Positions 46,248 through 56,684 of a stretch of 64,000 nt of DNA are shown in pieces. Both the position numbers and the translations under genes were made by a program. The notes beneath the pieces are model-generated. The model had not been told where the DNA came from and did no database searches. It saw nothing but the letters and a program-made list of their open reading frames with translations. The stretch spans positions 1-64,000 of the forward strand of contig CACHEI010000006.1 of NCBI GenBank assembly GCA_902578815.1, read 5' to 3'. Every line of letters starts with the position of its first letter. Position 1 is the stretch's first letter. This DNA is from an uncultured SAR116 cluster alpha proteobacterium (lineage in GTDB: Bacteria > Pseudomonadota > Alphaproteobacteria > Puniceispirillales > Puniceispirillaceae).

Positions 46248-47081
46248 ATGAAATTCACTAAAATCTTGAAAGCACGGAGCATCATGGCTCTTGTGGCGAT
46301 CTTCGGAGTTGCTGCAACGTCATTGCCAGCAGTAGCTGATGATCTGATTGCAGACATCCAAAAACGCGGAACCCTAAAGGTCGGTATGTCAACATTCGTT
46401 CCTTGGGCGATGCGTGACAAAAAGGGCGATCTGATTGGCTTTGAAATTGACGTTGCCACCAAGGTGGCAGAAGATATGGGCGTCGAAGTTGAATTTGTGC
46501 CAACTGCATGGAGCGGTATCATTCCCGCGCTTCTGGCGAAAAAATTTGACGTCATCATAGGAGGTATGTCGATCACGCCACAGCGTAACCTGACTGTGAA
46601 CTTCACCACACCATACGCGCATTCGGGCCAGATGATGGCTGCAAACACTAAACTCGCTGGCAATTATACAACAATGGACGACTTTAACCAAGCAAGCGTA
46701 ACCATTGCTTGCCGCCGTGGTGCGACGCCCTGTAAGGCCGCACAAAAGCTGTTTCCAAAGTCAACGCTGCGCCAGTTTGATGACGATGCACAGGCATTCC
46801 AGGAAGTTGTAAACGGCAATGCGCATGCTATGATTTCAAGCGCACCAAAGCCACGCTTTTGGTCCGAGGCTTATCCAGATGACGTGTTCGTTGCTTTTGA
46901 CGGTGAAAATCTGACTCGTGGAAATGAGGGCTTCGCCCTTCGCAAAGGTGACTCAGATGCAATGAATTTCTTTAGCAACTGGATTGTTGTAAACACCAGC
47001 AGCGGATGGCTGAAAGAGCGTCATGATTTCTGGTTCAAAAACCGTTCAGGCTGGAAAGACATGGTGAAGCTGGAGCAGTAG
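46248..47081 (+). CDS. Polar amino-acid ABC transporter substrate-binding protein
   Basis: A 277-residue family 3 binding protein with a signal peptide ending about residue 31 and mature ADDLIADIQKRGTLKVGMST, GFEIDVATKVAEDMGV and AWSGIIPALLAKKFDVIIGG. It has a strong AAGGAGA ribosome-binding site. Neighbouring histidine catabolism makes histidine or glutamine-like amino acids the likely ligand; this is positional inference. A strong palindrome follows its stop. Confidence 0.93.
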   Translation: MKFTKILKARSIMALVAIFGVAATSLPAVADDLIADIQKRGTLKVGMSTFVPWAMRDKKGDLIGFEIDVATKVAEDMGVEVEFVPTAWSGIIPALLAKKFDVIIGGMSITPQRNLTVNFTTPYAHSGQMMAANTKLAGNYTTMDDFNQASVTIACRRGATPCKAAQKLFPKSTLRQFDDDAQAFQEVVNGNAHAMISSAPKPRFWSEAYPDDVFVAFDGENLTRGNEGFALRKGDSDAMNFFSNWIVVNTSSGWLKERHDFWFKNRSGWKDMVKLEQ

Positions 47082-47114
47082 CTCAACATCAGACTCAAAA
47101 AAGTCACATGAGTA

Positions 47115-47146
47115 TGACCACCGGCAGGAATTCCTGCCGGTGGTCA
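47115..47146 (+). terminator. Perfect 32-base palindrome after the binding-protein gene
   Basis: Two 16-base perfectly complementary arms without spacer (47115-47130 and 47131-47146), GC-rich and centred on GGAATTCC. It lies between the binding protein and the second permease. It is not followed by a T tract, so it is probably an mRNA-stabilising or processing hairpin for high binding-protein output. The same layout occurs at 40259-40291. Confidence 0.75.
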
Positions 47147-47167
47147 CCCCGATAAAAGAGACACCGC

Positions 47168-48064
47168 ATGACTGAGCCACCTTTACAGACGCGACGTAGA
47201 CTAACGATCGTTGATTATATTTGTTTTGGTGTAGTGGGTGTCGTGATTGCCTATGCGGTTTACCGGGTAAGCGATGTCCTTGTTTATAACTGGAACTGGT
47301 CCCGAGTTTTTAATTTTGTCATTTATTACGATGAGGAAACGGCACGCTATGTGCCCAATCTTCTACTTGAAGGTATCGCAACGACACTGCGCCTAGCGTT
47401 CTGGGCCACAATCGTCGCCGCAACCATCGGTCTTGTTATGGGCTATATGCGAACTAGCAATAACCTCGCTATGCGAATGGTCAGTCGCTGTTATGTGGAG
47501 TTGGTGCGTAACATCCCGCCCGTAGTTTTTATTTTTATTTTTTATTTTTTTCTATCAGGTCAGTTGATGCCACTAATCGGCATTGACGATCTTGATAGGA
47601 ATGGCGATTTCGTGAATTCTAGCCTTTTTTACACGCTGTTTGGTGATCCAAGGTTATTTTCAAATTTTTTAGCGGGGGCCTTGTGTCTTGCACTTTTTGA
47701 AGGTGCCTACATCACCGAAATTGTGCGAGCAGGCATTCAATCCATCACCAAGGGCCAGTGGGAAGCGGCTCGTGCTGTCGGCCTGTCACCTCTGAATGTT
47801 CTGCGTGATATTATCTTCCCGCAGGCAATTCGCAAGATATTGCCGCCACTTGCCGGTCAATTCATAACCCTCATTAAGGACTCAGCGATTGTCTCGCTGA
47901 TCTCCATTCAAGAGCTGACCTTCCTTGCTACAGAGGTTGCATCAACAACGACGAAAGTTTTTGAAACATGGATTATTGTTGGGGCGATGTATTTTGTTCT
48001 TTGCTATTCCTTTGCCACGCTGTTTGGCCATCTTGAAAAACGCTCTATGCGCGCACGCCGTTAG
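47168..48064 (+). CDS. Polar amino-acid ABC transporter permease (2)
   Basis: A 298-residue second permease: a long N-terminal part with VYRVSDVLVYNWNWSRVFNF, channel domain with GYMRTSNNLAMRMVSRCYVE, and EAA loop EAARAVGLSPLNVLRDIIFPQ. The ATG is 22 bases after the palindrome. It forms the heterodimeric channel with the first permease. Confidence 0.92.
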   Translation: MTEPPLQTRRRLTIVDYICFGVVGVVIAYAVYRVSDVLVYNWNWSRVFNFVIYYDEETARYVPNLLLEGIATTLRLAFWATIVAATIGLVMGYMRTSNNLAMRMVSRCYVELVRNIPPVVFIFIFYFFLSGQLMPLIGIDDLDRNGDFVNSSLFYTLFGDPRLFSNFLAGALCLALFEGAYITEIVRAGIQSITKGQWEAARAVGLSPLNVLRDIIFPQAIRKILPPLAGQFITLIKDSAIVSLISIQELTFLATEVASTTTKVFETWIIVGAMYFVLCYSFATLFGHLEKRSMRARR

Positions 48065-48072
48065 GAGTCACA

Positions 48073-48846
48073 ATGTCACGCACGCCAACCATAGCCTCAA
48101 AAACAAATTCCGATATTCTGATTTCCTTCGATGGTGTAAGTAAATGGTTCGATAATTTTAAGGCACTAAAAGACATCAATCTTTCAGTCAAACAGGGAGA
48201 GCGCGTTGTTGTTTGCGGCCCCTCTGGATCTGGAAAATCGACCATGATCCGTTGTGTCAATCAACTGGAGACCCATCAGCAGGGATTAATCCATGTATGT
48301 GGGCGTGAGGTCTATGGCAACATGAAAGATCTGGAAAAAGTGCGTCGTGAGGTTGGCATGGTATTTCAGAGTTTCAACCTGTTCCCGCATATGTCCATCC
48401 TGGAAAATGTAACACTTGCACCAGTCAGAAACATCAAGCTATCACGCGACGAAGCAAATGAGATTGCACTGCATTATCTCGAAAGGGTGCAAATCGCGGA
48501 TCAGGCAGATAAATTTCCAAGTCAGCTGTCAGGTGGCCAACAACAGCGCGTTGCAATCGCGCGAGCGCTTGCAATGAAGCCACGGGTGATGCTTTTTGAC
48601 GAACCAACATCTGCTCTGGATCCAGAAATGATCAACGAAGTTCTCGATGTGATGACTGAGCTAGCCGATGAAGGTATGACCATGATGGTAGTGACGCATG
48701 AAATGGGTTTTGCCCGCGAAGTTGCTGACCGCGTTGTGTTCATGGATGAGGGGCGAGTAGAAGAGAATTGCAGCAAAGACGAATTTTTTACTGGTGGAAG
48801 GGGTGAACGTGCCCAAGTGTTTCTCTCAAAGATATTGCAACACTGA
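48073..48846 (+). CDS. Polar amino-acid ABC transporter ATPase
   Basis: A 257-residue ATP-binding subunit: Walker A GPSGSGKST, Q-loop MVFQSFNLFPHM, signature LSGGQQQR, Walker B VMLFDEPTSALD and switch VVTHEMGFA, the GlnQ/HisP pattern. It follows the second permease by 8 bases and completes the importer. It converges with hutU. Confidence 0.94.
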   Translation: MSRTPTIASKTNSDILISFDGVSKWFDNFKALKDINLSVKQGERVVVCGPSGSGKSTMIRCVNQLETHQQGLIHVCGREVYGNMKDLEKVRREVGMVFQSFNLFPHMSILENVTLAPVRNIKLSRDEANEIALHYLERVQIADQADKFPSQLSGGQQQRVAIARALAMKPRVMLFDEPTSALDPEMINEVLDVMTELADEGMTMMVVTHEMGFAREVADRVVFMDEGRVEENCSKDEFFTGGRGERAQVFLSKILQH

Positions 48847-48881
48847 TTACTCTATTAATTGCTAGGTCAAAAATACTCTGC

Positions 48882-50549
48882 TTAGCCAAGGATCCTTGGT
48901 AGTTTGAGGCCCTGCTCCCGGGCGCACGCCAGTGCCGCGTCATAGCCTGCGTCGGCATGGCGCATAACACCAGTCGCCGGATCATTCCACAATACGTTAG
49001 CAATTCGTCTATCTGCATCCTCAGTACCATCGCAGCATATCACCATCCCTGAATGCTGAGAAAAGCCCATACCAACACCGCCGCCATGATGCAGCGACAC
49101 CCAAGTTGCACCACTAGCCGTGTTCAATAAAGCATTAAGCAATGGCCAATCAGAAACTGCATCTGAGCCATCTTTCATAGCCTCAGTCTCACGGTTAGGC
49201 GAAGCGACAGAACCACTGTCAAGATGATCACGGCCAATCACCACTGGAGCTGATAATTCACCCGTGCGAACCATCTCATTGAATGCCAGTCCTAGCCGAT
49301 GGCGGACGCCGAGTCCAACCCAGCAAATTCGGGCCGGTAGACCCTGAAAAGCAATCCTTTCCCGAGCCAAATCCAGCCAGTTGTGAAGATGCGCATCATC
49401 GACGAGTCTCTTAACCTTAGCATCTGTCCTGTAAATGTCTTCGGGATCTCCTGAGAGAGCGCACCAGCGAAACGGTCCAATACCGCGACAAAACAAGGGG
49501 CGGATATAGGCCGGCACAAAACCGGGAAAGCTAAAAGCTGTTGTCAATCCTTCCTCGCTTGCCACCTGACGAATGTTATTTCCATAATCCAGCGTCGGCA
49601 CTCCATTGTTCCAGAAATCGACCATCGCGGCGACGTGAGTTTTCATAGAGGCTCGCGCGGCGCTCTCCACTTCCTTTGGGTGGCTTTCTTGTTTGGCCCG
49701 CCATTCACCAACCGACCAACCCTGCGGCAGATAACCATGAAGTGGATCATGTGCAGAAGTCTGGTCCGTAACCATATCCGGCTTCACTCCACGACGCACC
49801 AATTCCGGAAACACATCGGCAGCATTGCCTATCAACGCCACAGATTTTGCTGCACCAGTTTTAGTCCAAGCATCAATCATTGCCAGCGCCTCATCCAGCG
49901 AATGTGTCTTTTCATCGACATAGCGCGTGCGCAGACGGAAATCAGCGCGTGTTTCATCGCATTCGACAGCCAGACAGCTAGCACCGGCCATGACCGCTGC
50001 GAGTGGCTGAGCCCCACCCATACCTCCAAGGCCAGCTGTCAGTATCCAACGGCCAGTAAGATTTCCCCCATAATGCTGTCGTCCAGCCTCTACAAAAGTT
50101 TCATAAGTACCCTGAACAATCCCTTGTGTGCCAATATAAATCCATGACCCCGCTGTCATCTGGCCATACATGGCAAGACCACGCTTGTCTAATTCGTTGA
50201 AATGGTCCCAATTTGCCCAATGCGGCACAAGATTGGAATTAGCTATCAACACCCGCGGAGCATCGGTATGGGTGCGAAATACACCAACCGGTTTTCCCGA
50301 TTGCACAAGAAGCGTTTCATCAGACTCAAGATCACGCAGAGTGGCAACGATCATGTCAAAATCTTCCCATGTGCGCGCTGCCCTGCCGATACCACCATAA
50401 ACCACCAATGCATGGGGATTCTCCGCAACATCAGGATGCAGATTATTCATCAACATCCGCATTGGCGCCTCAGTCAGCCAACTTTTCGCAGTAATTTCGT
50501 TGCCAGTAGGCGAAAAAACATCGCGGATATTATGTCGGGAGTCCTGCAT
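48882..50549 (-). CDS. hutU: Urocanate hydratase
   Basis: A 555-residue urocanase. The NAD+-binding region is [20 protein letters not shown] with [18 protein letters not shown], and the C-terminal catalytic block includes [19 protein letters not shown] and the active-site cysteine in VICCDGTE. It converts urocanate to imidazolonepropionate. An AGGAG site precedes the ATG; it follows hutH by 26 bases, so hutI-hutH-hutU form a leftward operon. Confidence 0.96.
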   Translation of the reverse strand: MQDSRHNIRDVFSPTGNEITAKSWLTEAPMRMLMNNLHPDVAENPHALVVYGGIGRAARTWEDFDMIVATLRDLESDETLLVQSGKPVGVFRTHTDAPRVLIANSNLVPHWANWDHFNELDKRGLAMYGQMTAGSWIYIGTQGIVQGTYETFVEAGRQHYGGNLTGRWILTAGLGGMGGAQPLAAVMAGASCLAVECDETRADFRLRTRYVDEKTHSLDEALAMIDAWTKTGAAKSVALIGNAADVFPELVRRGVKPDMVTDQTSAHDPLHGYLPQGWSVGEWRAKQESHPKEVESAARASMKTHVAAMVDFWNNGVPTLDYGNNIRQVASEEGLTTAFSFPGFVPAYIRPLFCRGIGPFRWCALSGDPEDIYRTDAKVKRLVDDAHLHNWLDLARERIAFQGLPARICWVGLGVRHRLGLAFNEMVRTGELSAPVVIGRDHLDSGSVASPNRETEAMKDGSDAVSDWPLLNALLNTASGATWVSLHHGGGVGMGFSQHSGMVICCDGTEDADRRIANVLWNDPATGVMRHADAGYDAALACAREQGLKLPRILG

Positions 50550-50575
50550 CTATCTTATCTCCTGGTGTGATGTTA

Positions 50576-52129
50576 TTAGAGCGTCCTTCCATTTGGGCTT
50601 TGTCCCAAAATGTAGTCCGGCAAATCAAGGCCCATCAAAAGCCGACCATCCCGGATCAATTTGGCTGCCGCGCACAAATCTGGTGCTATGTAACGATCCT
50701 CATCCAGCGGTGCGATCACCTCTCTTGCGATGTTAATCACTGCCTGTAACATTGGGCTAGTAGATAGTGGCGCTCGAAACCTAATACCCTGCGCGGCGCA
50801 GATTAGCTCTACTCCCAAAATGACATTTAGATTGTTGTTCATTCGTACCAGTCTGCGGGCCGCGTGAGCAGCCATGCTGACATGATCTTCTTGATTGGCT
50901 GAGGTGGGCGTACTGTCGGTCGAGCAAGGATTGGCCAGATGCTTGTTCTCACTCATCAGCGCAGCGGTTGTCACCTCGGCAATCATCAACCCAGAATTGA
51001 GGCCTGGGTCGGGAGTGAGGAAGGGTGGTAAATCAAAGCTGAGTGCCGGATCAACCATTAACGCCACTCGCCGCTGGGCAATTGCTCCTATCTCGGCAAG
51101 GGCGAGCGCGATCTGGTCAGCGGCAAAGGCAACCGGCTCAGCGTGAAAATTGCCACCTGACACGATGCGGCCAGTAGCAGTCAGAACTAGCGGATTATCA
51201 GTCACGGCATTCGCCTCAATGGTCAGGGTACGGCCAGCAAAATGAAGCAGATCCATCGCCGCACCAGTCACCTGAGGCTGGCAGCGAATACAATAAGGGT
51301 CCTGCACACGGGAATCGTCATCACGGTGACTTTCACGAATTTCAGAGCCCTGCATTATGCTGCGCTGGGCGCGGGCAACGGCAATCTGCCCGGGATGACC
51401 ACGAAGAATATGGATTTCATCAACAAGCGGTGCGGTCGATCCCATAATGGCATCGGTGGACAACGCCGCAGTGACAACGCAGCCACTGGCATTGCGCCAC
51501 GCCCCGAAAAGCGCTGACAAAGCACAGGCAGTCGAAAATTGCGTGCCATTAATTAGGGCCAGCCCCTCCTTAGGACCGAGTGTCACTGGTGCCAGGCCAG
51601 CGGCGGCAAGTGCTGCACCTCCCGACATCACCTGTCCCTTATGGCTGGCCTCGCCTTCGCCAATCATCACCGCAGCCATATGCGCCAATGGAGCCAAATC
51701 ACCAGACGCGCCGACTGACCCCTGAACAGGCACAACCGGCAAAACATCCCTATTGATCATCGCCGTAATCAGCGTCACCGTTTTCCAGGAAACCCCCGAC
51801 GCGCCCCGGCCCAGTGACAGCAGTTTTAGCACCATCATTAACCGTGTTGTTGGCATGTCCAGAGCCTCACCAACACCACAACAATGTGAGAGTATGAGAT
51901 TACGCTGCAGGCTAGCGGTGGCGTCAGCAGCAATCGTAACATTTGCCAGCTTGCCAAAACCGGTATTCACACCATAGACAGCCTTATCACCATTTGCGGC
52001 CGCCCTCACGTGTGTGGCCGCTGCCTCAACCGGATCCCGCATATCGCCGTGCAGTGCTACGTCATATTCACCACGCCAGATGGACTCCAACTGGGGAAGG
52101 CTGGTCTCACCTGGAACCAAAATTATCAT
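50576..52129 (-). CDS. hutH: Histidine ammonia-lyase
   Basis: A 517-residue aromatic-amino-acid lyase. The autocatalytic MIO prosthetic group forms from A141-S142-G143 in [16 protein letters not shown], and Y52 in [13 protein letters not shown] is the expected catalytic tyrosine. It releases ammonia from histidine to give urocanate. The frame extends to 52255, but the ATG at 52129 overlaps the hutI stop by ATGA and gives the family length. Confidence 0.96.
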   Translation of the reverse strand: MIILVPGETSLPQLESIWRGEYDVALHGDMRDPVEAAATHVRAAANGDKAVYGVNTGFGKLANVTIAADATASLQRNLILSHCCGVGEALDMPTTRLMMVLKLLSLGRGASGVSWKTVTLITAMINRDVLPVVPVQGSVGASGDLAPLAHMAAVMIGEGEASHKGQVMSGGAALAAAGLAPVTLGPKEGLALINGTQFSTACALSALFGAWRNASGCVVTAALSTDAIMGSTAPLVDEIHILRGHPGQIAVARAQRSIMQGSEIRESHRDDDSRVQDPYCIRCQPQVTGAAMDLLHFAGRTLTIEANAVTDNPLVLTATGRIVSGGNFHAEPVAFAADQIALALAEIGAIAQRRVALMVDPALSFDLPPFLTPDPGLNSGLMIAEVTTAALMSENKHLANPCSTDSTPTSANQEDHVSMAAHAARRLVRMNNNLNVILGVELICAAQGIRFRAPLSTSPMLQAVINIAREVIAPLDEDRYIAPDLCAAAKLIRDGRLLMGLDLPDYILGQSPNGRTL

Positions 52130-53358
52130 TGCGCAACCCCACCAAAAAATCGGCGTTTCAAAGGATTGAAACCAATACGGTAAGACAATTCCGCTGGGTG
52201 ACGGACATCCCACAATACCATATCGGCGCGCATACCAACGCGAAGCCTGCCACAATCAAACAGGCCCAATGCCTTTGCCGCATGTCTGGTCACACCTGCC
52301 AGCGCTTCTGCTGGTGTCATCCGGAACAATGTGCAGCCCATATTCATTGCTAGCAGCAGCGAAGTCAACGGTGATGAACCGGGATTGGCGTCGCTGGCCA
52401 GTGCCATCATTACATTGGCTCCACGAAACAGGTCAATCGGCGGCATCTTTGTCTCACGCAGCGTGTAGAATGCTCCGGGCAACAGCACCGCAACACTGCC
52501 AGCCGCCGACAACGCTCGGGCATCCGCGGCATCGGCATATTCGACGTGATCTACCGAGAGCGCACCATATTTCGCTGCCAGCTGACAGCCACCAGATTGG
52601 GACAATTGTTCAGCATGCAGCTTAACTGGCAGGCCAAGGTCCCTAGCGACAGCAAAAACACGCTCGATCTGTGCTGCGGTGAAGGCTATTGTCTCACAAA
52701 ACCCATCAACTGCGTCAACAAGCCCCTGCTCATGCGCCTGGTACAGAGCAGGAATACAGATATTGTCAATATAGTCATCGGGATCAGCCGCATATTCCGC
52801 AGGCAGCGCATGCGCGCCAAGAAAGCTAGTTATAATACGCACCGGCCGTTTATCAGAGAGCGCTCGGGCAGCGCGCAGCATCCGTAATTCGGTCTCAATA
52901 TCCAAACCATACCCAGATTTCACCTCAATCATACTCACACCCTCTGCCAGCAAGGCGTCGACACGGGGCAGAGCAGCAGTCACCAATTCAGCCTCAGACA
53001 TCACACGAGTGGCGGTGACTGTTGAGACAATGCCGCCACCAGCACGCGCTACCTCCTCATAACTAGCCCCATTCAGTCGCAGCTCAAACTCAGCGGCACG
53101 ATGGCTCCCATGAACAATATGCGTGTGGCAGTCGATTAATGCCGGTGTTAGCAGCCTGCCTCCAGCGTCAAAAACTGCAGCCCTACCAATGTTGGTGTGA
53201 CCAGCTGACAACTTTTCCATCGGACCAAGCGCAGCAATCTGGTTGCTTTTAATCAAAAGATAGCCTCTATCGATCAGGCCGTAAGGATCATCACCTCCCA
53301 AACTGTCCGGTCGGTCATCCAGCGTCGCGATTACCGCATTTGTTATCAGCGTCTGCAT
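52126..53358 (-). CDS. hutI: Imidazolonepropionase
   Basis: A 410-residue amidohydrolase with metal-binding [10 protein letters not shown], the [10 protein letters not shown] segment and [11 protein letters not shown], followed by SDANPGSSP. It opens the imidazolone ring to formiminoglutamate. It is the first gene of the leftward hut operon, and its start faces hutF across about 70 bases, which must hold both promoters. Confidence 0.95.
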   Translation of the reverse strand: MQTLITNAVIATLDDRPDSLGGDDPYGLIDRGYLLIKSNQIAALGPMEKLSAGHTNIGRAAVFDAGGRLLTPALIDCHTHIVHGSHRAAEFELRLNGASYEEVARAGGGIVSTVTATRVMSEAELVTAALPRVDALLAEGVSMIEVKSGYGLDIETELRMLRAARALSDKRPVRIITSFLGAHALPAEYAADPDDYIDNICIPALYQAHEQGLVDAVDGFCETIAFTAAQIERVFAVARDLGLPVKLHAEQLSQSGGCQLAAKYGALSVDHVEYADAADARALSAAGSVAVLLPGAFYTLRETKMPPIDLFRGANVMMALASDANPGSSPLTSLLLAMNMGCTLFRMTPAEALAGVTRHAAKALGLFDCGRLRVGMRADMVLWDVRHPAELSYRIGFNPLKRRFFGGVAQ

Positions 53359-53428
53359 AGGGTACGGTCACCCATCAGAAGGTTTCTTTCGTTATAGTTA
53401 CACAATACACAAACAACGGAAATTGGGA

Positions 53429-54799
53429 ATGTTCATCATCAGGGCTGAAACTGCGCTTCTACCAGATGGCTGGCAGAGTAATGTGTTTGTGCATATTAAC
53501 AGCCTCGGGAAGATTGATAAGGTCACGACAAGCACTGAGAGCGGCAAGCCCGACACTTATGTCAGACTTCTGTTGCCAGCGCCTGTCAACGCCCACAGCC
53601 ACGCCTTTCAACGGGCCATGGCCGGCCTGACAGAGTATCGAGGCAGCAACAGCGGTGACAGTTTTTGGACCTGGCGCGAGTTAATGTTCCGCTTTCTGGA
53701 CCAATTGGCGCCAGATGATATTGAGGCCATTGCCGCTTTTGTCCAGATGGAGATGCTCGAGGCCGGATATGCCACCAATGTTGAGTTTCACTATCTGCAT
53801 CATGGGCCGGATGGCAGACCATATAATAACCTTGGCGAAATGGCCAACCGGGTCATGGCAGCAGCCGAACGTACTGGCATCGGGTTGACCCTGCTGCCAG
53901 TACATTATCAATATGGTGGATGTGATTTCCAACCTCTAGCAAAGGGTCAGTGCCGCTTTCATAATGATTTGGACGGGTTTGCGGATTTGTGTGACGCCAT
54001 CCAGCCAGGACTTGCCACACTGCCGGCTGATACCAACTTTGGCGTTGCGCCACACAGCCTGCGCGCTGTTGCACCAGATAGTTTTGCCGCAACCCGTGCA
54101 CTAGCCAAAGGTGGCCCATATCATGTGCATCTGGCCGAACAGCTGGCGGAGGTTGAGGAGGTGAAACAGCATCTTGGCGCGCGCCCAGTTGAATGGGTTC
54201 TGAACAATATGGAGATTGATGATAGCTGCTGTTTCATTCACTGTACGCAAATGCAGCCGCATGAGATCCAGGGATTGGCAAAAAGTGGCGCTATTGCCGG
54301 CCTTTGTCCAATTACCGAGGCAAGCCTCGGCGATGGAATTTTTGAGGGTGTTAGATGGCTTGACTCCGGAGGAGCGATTGCCATCGGTTCAGATTCAAAT
54401 ATCCGTATTTCTCTGTCGGAGGAAATTCGGACACTCGAATATTCGCAGCGCCTTCGTGATCGTTCGCGCGCCGCGTTGGCCAGCGATGACAAATCAACCG
54501 GACGCAGGATTTTTGATGAAATAGTCGATGGGGGCGCTAATGCCGCCGGCCGAAAAACCGGCAAGATTTCGGTTGGCTTTTGGGCTGATTTTTTGGCACT
54601 GGATAGCAATGCCACTAATCTAGCCAGCTATGAGGATGACACAATTCTTGACATTTTTGTTTTCGCTGGTGATGATCTGTTAGTAAACGACGTATGGTCT
54701 GCAGGCAGGCATCTAGTAAAAAATGGAAGACACATTAACCATGATTCATTTACACACACTTACCTAAAAACATTGTGTTCTATTTCAAAAAATATTTGA
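53429..54799 (+). CDS. hutF: Formimidoylglutamate deiminase
   Basis: A 456-residue amidohydrolase with LPAPVNAHSHAFQRAMAGL, a hydrophilic GDSFWTWRELMFRFLDQ segment, VHLAEQLAEVEEV and SDSNIRIS. It deiminates formiminoglutamate to N-formylglutamate, showing that the organism uses the HutF/HutG route; hutG is not in the window. The open frame begins with a TTG at 53423, but the ATG at 53429 is preferred. It is divergent from hutI. Confidence 0.93.
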   Translation: MFIIRAETALLPDGWQSNVFVHINSLGKIDKVTTSTESGKPDTYVRLLLPAPVNAHSHAFQRAMAGLTEYRGSNSGDSFWTWRELMFRFLDQLAPDDIEAIAAFVQMEMLEAGYATNVEFHYLHHGPDGRPYNNLGEMANRVMAAAERTGIGLTLLPVHYQYGGCDFQPLAKGQCRFHNDLDGFADLCDAIQPGLATLPADTNFGVAPHSLRAVAPDSFAATRALAKGGPYHVHLAEQLAEVEEVKQHLGARPVEWVLNNMEIDDSCCFIHCTQMQPHEIQGLAKSGAIAGLCPITEASLGDGIFEGVRWLDSGGAIAIGSDSNIRISLSEEIRTLEYSQRLRDRSRAALASDDKSTGRRIFDEIVDGGANAAGRKTGKISVGFWADFLALDSNATNLASYEDDTILDIFVFAGDDLLVNDVWSAGRHLVKNGRHINHDSFTHTYLKTLCSISKNI

Positions 54800-55275
54800 T
54801 ATTTTTAGTTGTTGATTATCTAAAAATCTTTCTTTTGCCATCTTTTAATTGCCTTTATCAGGAAGCAGCCTCAGGACCCCTGGGCCATGAGTCGTGTTGC
54901 ACAGCTCGCTTTTCTTGAGTCCCGAGCCTCGGTTTAGAAATAGATGCGGAGGTGTTTTGGGAGTGATTGGATAACTAGTAAATCGTTAGCAGTGCAAAAA
55001 CTGCAGTGTCGTGGGTCAAACACGGCTCTAGTCCCTTGAGCGACAATTAGGTAGGACAAAGTTGCCAATTTTCATGTTTCCTCCGAGGCAAAGCTCTGGC
55101 CTCCTTCGGTTTCACCGCTGGGTGCCTTTTTTGTAATCATGTTAGTCAATAACGTGGTATTCTTTAACGCCTGCACCAAAAGGCGGTGATAACTCCACAC
55201 CAAACAACCAAGCTGAGCTCAAATTTAGGCGTAGGCATTTAGTTCTGAACTTCAAACATGTCTGGACCGTAACGT
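54800..55275. other. A+T-rich stretch after hutF
   Basis: About 475 bases without a gene. It begins the low-density right end of the window. No terminator-like hairpin with a T run was recognised after hutF, and no repeat of note was found. Confidence 0.5.
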
Positions 55276-56151
55276 TTGAAAGCTAACCTACTCTGTTTTT
55301 TGGCCGCCTTTTCATGGTCTCTAGGCTTTCCTGCTGGAGAAAGCCTTATGGGGTCATGGGACCTGCTTACGCTGGTAGTTTTACGATTGGTTCCTGGAAC
55401 TCTTGCTCTATTAGTTTTCTGGAGATTGGTCGAAGGCTGCATAAATGTCGACGCCAACTCATTGATAAAGGGTTTATCTGTTGGCGGTGTCGGATTTGGG
55501 CTGGGGACAACACTGTTGCTTTATGGTCAAGAAAAATCAAATCCAGTTACGCCAGCCGTTGCTGCTGCGATGATGCCCGTAGCTGGTGCGTTGCTTGAGG
55601 TATTTTTTGATAAAAAACAAATCTCACGCACTTTTATCTTAGGATTGCTCTGCGCTGTGATTGGTGGATTAATCGCTGCTGGAGTTGGGTTGAATGACTA
55701 CAAGTTGAATATCGGGTTTTTCTGGTGTCTGTCTGCTGTGTGTCTTTACGCTTGGGCTACTCGGGAGACAAACCGCCGTCTCTCTCAGTTTTCCTCTCTT
55801 GGTCAGACTGTTATAACGTTGATTGGCGCAGCTACGTTTGTAAGCATTATATTGAGTTTTGCAGCGTTCATTTTCCCTGAGCAGCGGCAATACGGTTCAT
55901 TTGATAGCGAGACATTAATCGTCATGTTCGCGTTTTCTGTGTTGTCTGTCTCGATATCTCAACCGTGCTGGATTGCAGGTGCTCGTGGTTTGGGGATCGC
56001 CATCGCGTCGTTTCACCTAAATGCTGTCCCATTTTACGTTATGGGGGTTATGGTTTTTGTGGGTGATGACATATTCGACCCATTTAAGCTACTTGGCATT
56101 ATCCTTATAGGGCTTGGAGTTTTTTTAGCTCAGAGACGACCCGGTGAGTAA
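55276..56151 (+). CDS. EamA/DMT-superfamily transporter (TTG start)
   Basis: A 291-residue ten-helix membrane protein with two EamA halves (AFSWSLGFPAGESL near the start; AWATRETNRRLSQF at the centre; FKLLGIILIGLGVFLAQ at the end). The start is a TTG, since a TAA lies two codons upstream in frame, and the next ATG, at 55348, would remove the first helix. Such proteins move small metabolites. It shares the family with genes at 36049 and the fragment near 58485. Confidence 0.82.
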   Translation: MKANLLCFLAAFSWSLGFPAGESLMGSWDLLTLVVLRLVPGTLALLVFWRLVEGCINVDANSLIKGLSVGGVGFGLGTTLLLYGQEKSNPVTPAVAAAMMPVAGALLEVFFDKKQISRTFILGLLCAVIGGLIAAGVGLNDYKLNIGFFWCLSAVCLYAWATRETNRRLSQFSSLGQTVITLIGAATFVSIILSFAAFIFPEQRQYGSFDSETLIVMFAFSVLSVSISQPCWIAGARGLGIAIASFHLNAVPFYVMGVMVFVGDDIFDPFKLLGIILIGLGVFLAQRRPGE

Positions 56152-56382
56152 AAAATCACGGCGTGTTAAAGTGTCTGTATGGAATATTTCCCAATTAATA
56201 GACAATCCGTGGTTTTATGCTACGGCAGTTGTTAGCAGAAAATAGCAGTAACAATCTATCAGTTGACTTTACTAATTAGATAGTAGAGCGCTTCATCTTA
56301 TAATTGAAGTTACAAATAGATCGACCAGTGCACCGTTTATAGTCGGCGGTATTTTCATCTAGAAGGTCGGATGAATAAAACA
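56152..56382. other. Spacer before the structured element
   Basis: About 230 bases after the EamA gene. It contains a short hairpin CTTCA...TGAAG near 56291-56310. A TTAAAGTGTC at 56166 is the reverse complement of GACACTTTAA near 56546, so the two could pair across the structured element. No gene. Confidence 0.4.
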
Positions 56383-56431
56383 AAAAACCTTTCAGGCTCC
56401 CCCGTACTTGAAGTACACCTGAAAGGTTTTT
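56383..56431. terminator. 14-bp hairpin ending in a T run
   Basis: Left arm 56383-56396 (AAAAACCTTTCAGG) and right arm 56418-56431 are perfectly complementary, with a 21-base loop holding CTCCCCC and a small inner hairpin GTACT-TGA-AGTAC. The A- and T-runs at the ends make it a plausible bidirectional rho-independent terminator, or the 5' hairpin of a small RNA. It is 230 bases after the EamA stop. Confidence 0.7.
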
Positions 56432-56621
56432 CTACGGTGCATGACGCCGTGCGTTCTTAACATGCGACAAAACGCCGTAGTGTTATTGGCTGTCGGACAG
56501 CAACTAAACTAGGGGGAGAGTAGCTCAGTCTTTCTACGGCTGTCCGACACTTTAACGGTGGACCTGACAAAAGCGATAAGCAATGCGGCAAAATAGCTGA
56601 CCCTCAAACGGGGTGGATTGC
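56383..56621 (+). ncRNA. Candidate structured RNA or leader with switching helices
   Basis: Several long complementarities overlap. TGTCGGACAGC (56491-56501) pairs with GCTGTCCGACA (56539-56549). GCCGTAG (56474-56480) can pair either with CTACGG (56432-56437) upstream or with CTACGGC (56534-56540) downstream, the latter overlapping the previous helix. CTCCCCC in the loop of the first hairpin is complementary to GGGGGAG (56512-56518) in the loop of the second. A last hairpin is enclosed by GCAAT/ATTGC (56580-56621). No known RNA family was recognised. It ends about 60 bases before the AT-hook gene, so it may be its leader or a separate RNA. Confidence 0.4.
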
Positions 56622-56684
56622 GTTGTTCTTTTGTTTAGATTAAGAACCAGAATCAATTTAGAGTAGTGAGTCAAGGAGAATTAA

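Noticed and set aside
52130-52255. N-terminal extension of hutH
   Set aside because: It overlaps the hutI coding sequence and has no family similarity; the ATG at 52129 gives normal length.
56511-56600. A tRNA-like start (GGGGGAGAGTAGCTCAG) in the structured intergenic region
   Set aside because: No T-arm with GGTTCGAATCC-like sequence, no anticodon arm and no acceptor complement follow, so it is not a tRNA.
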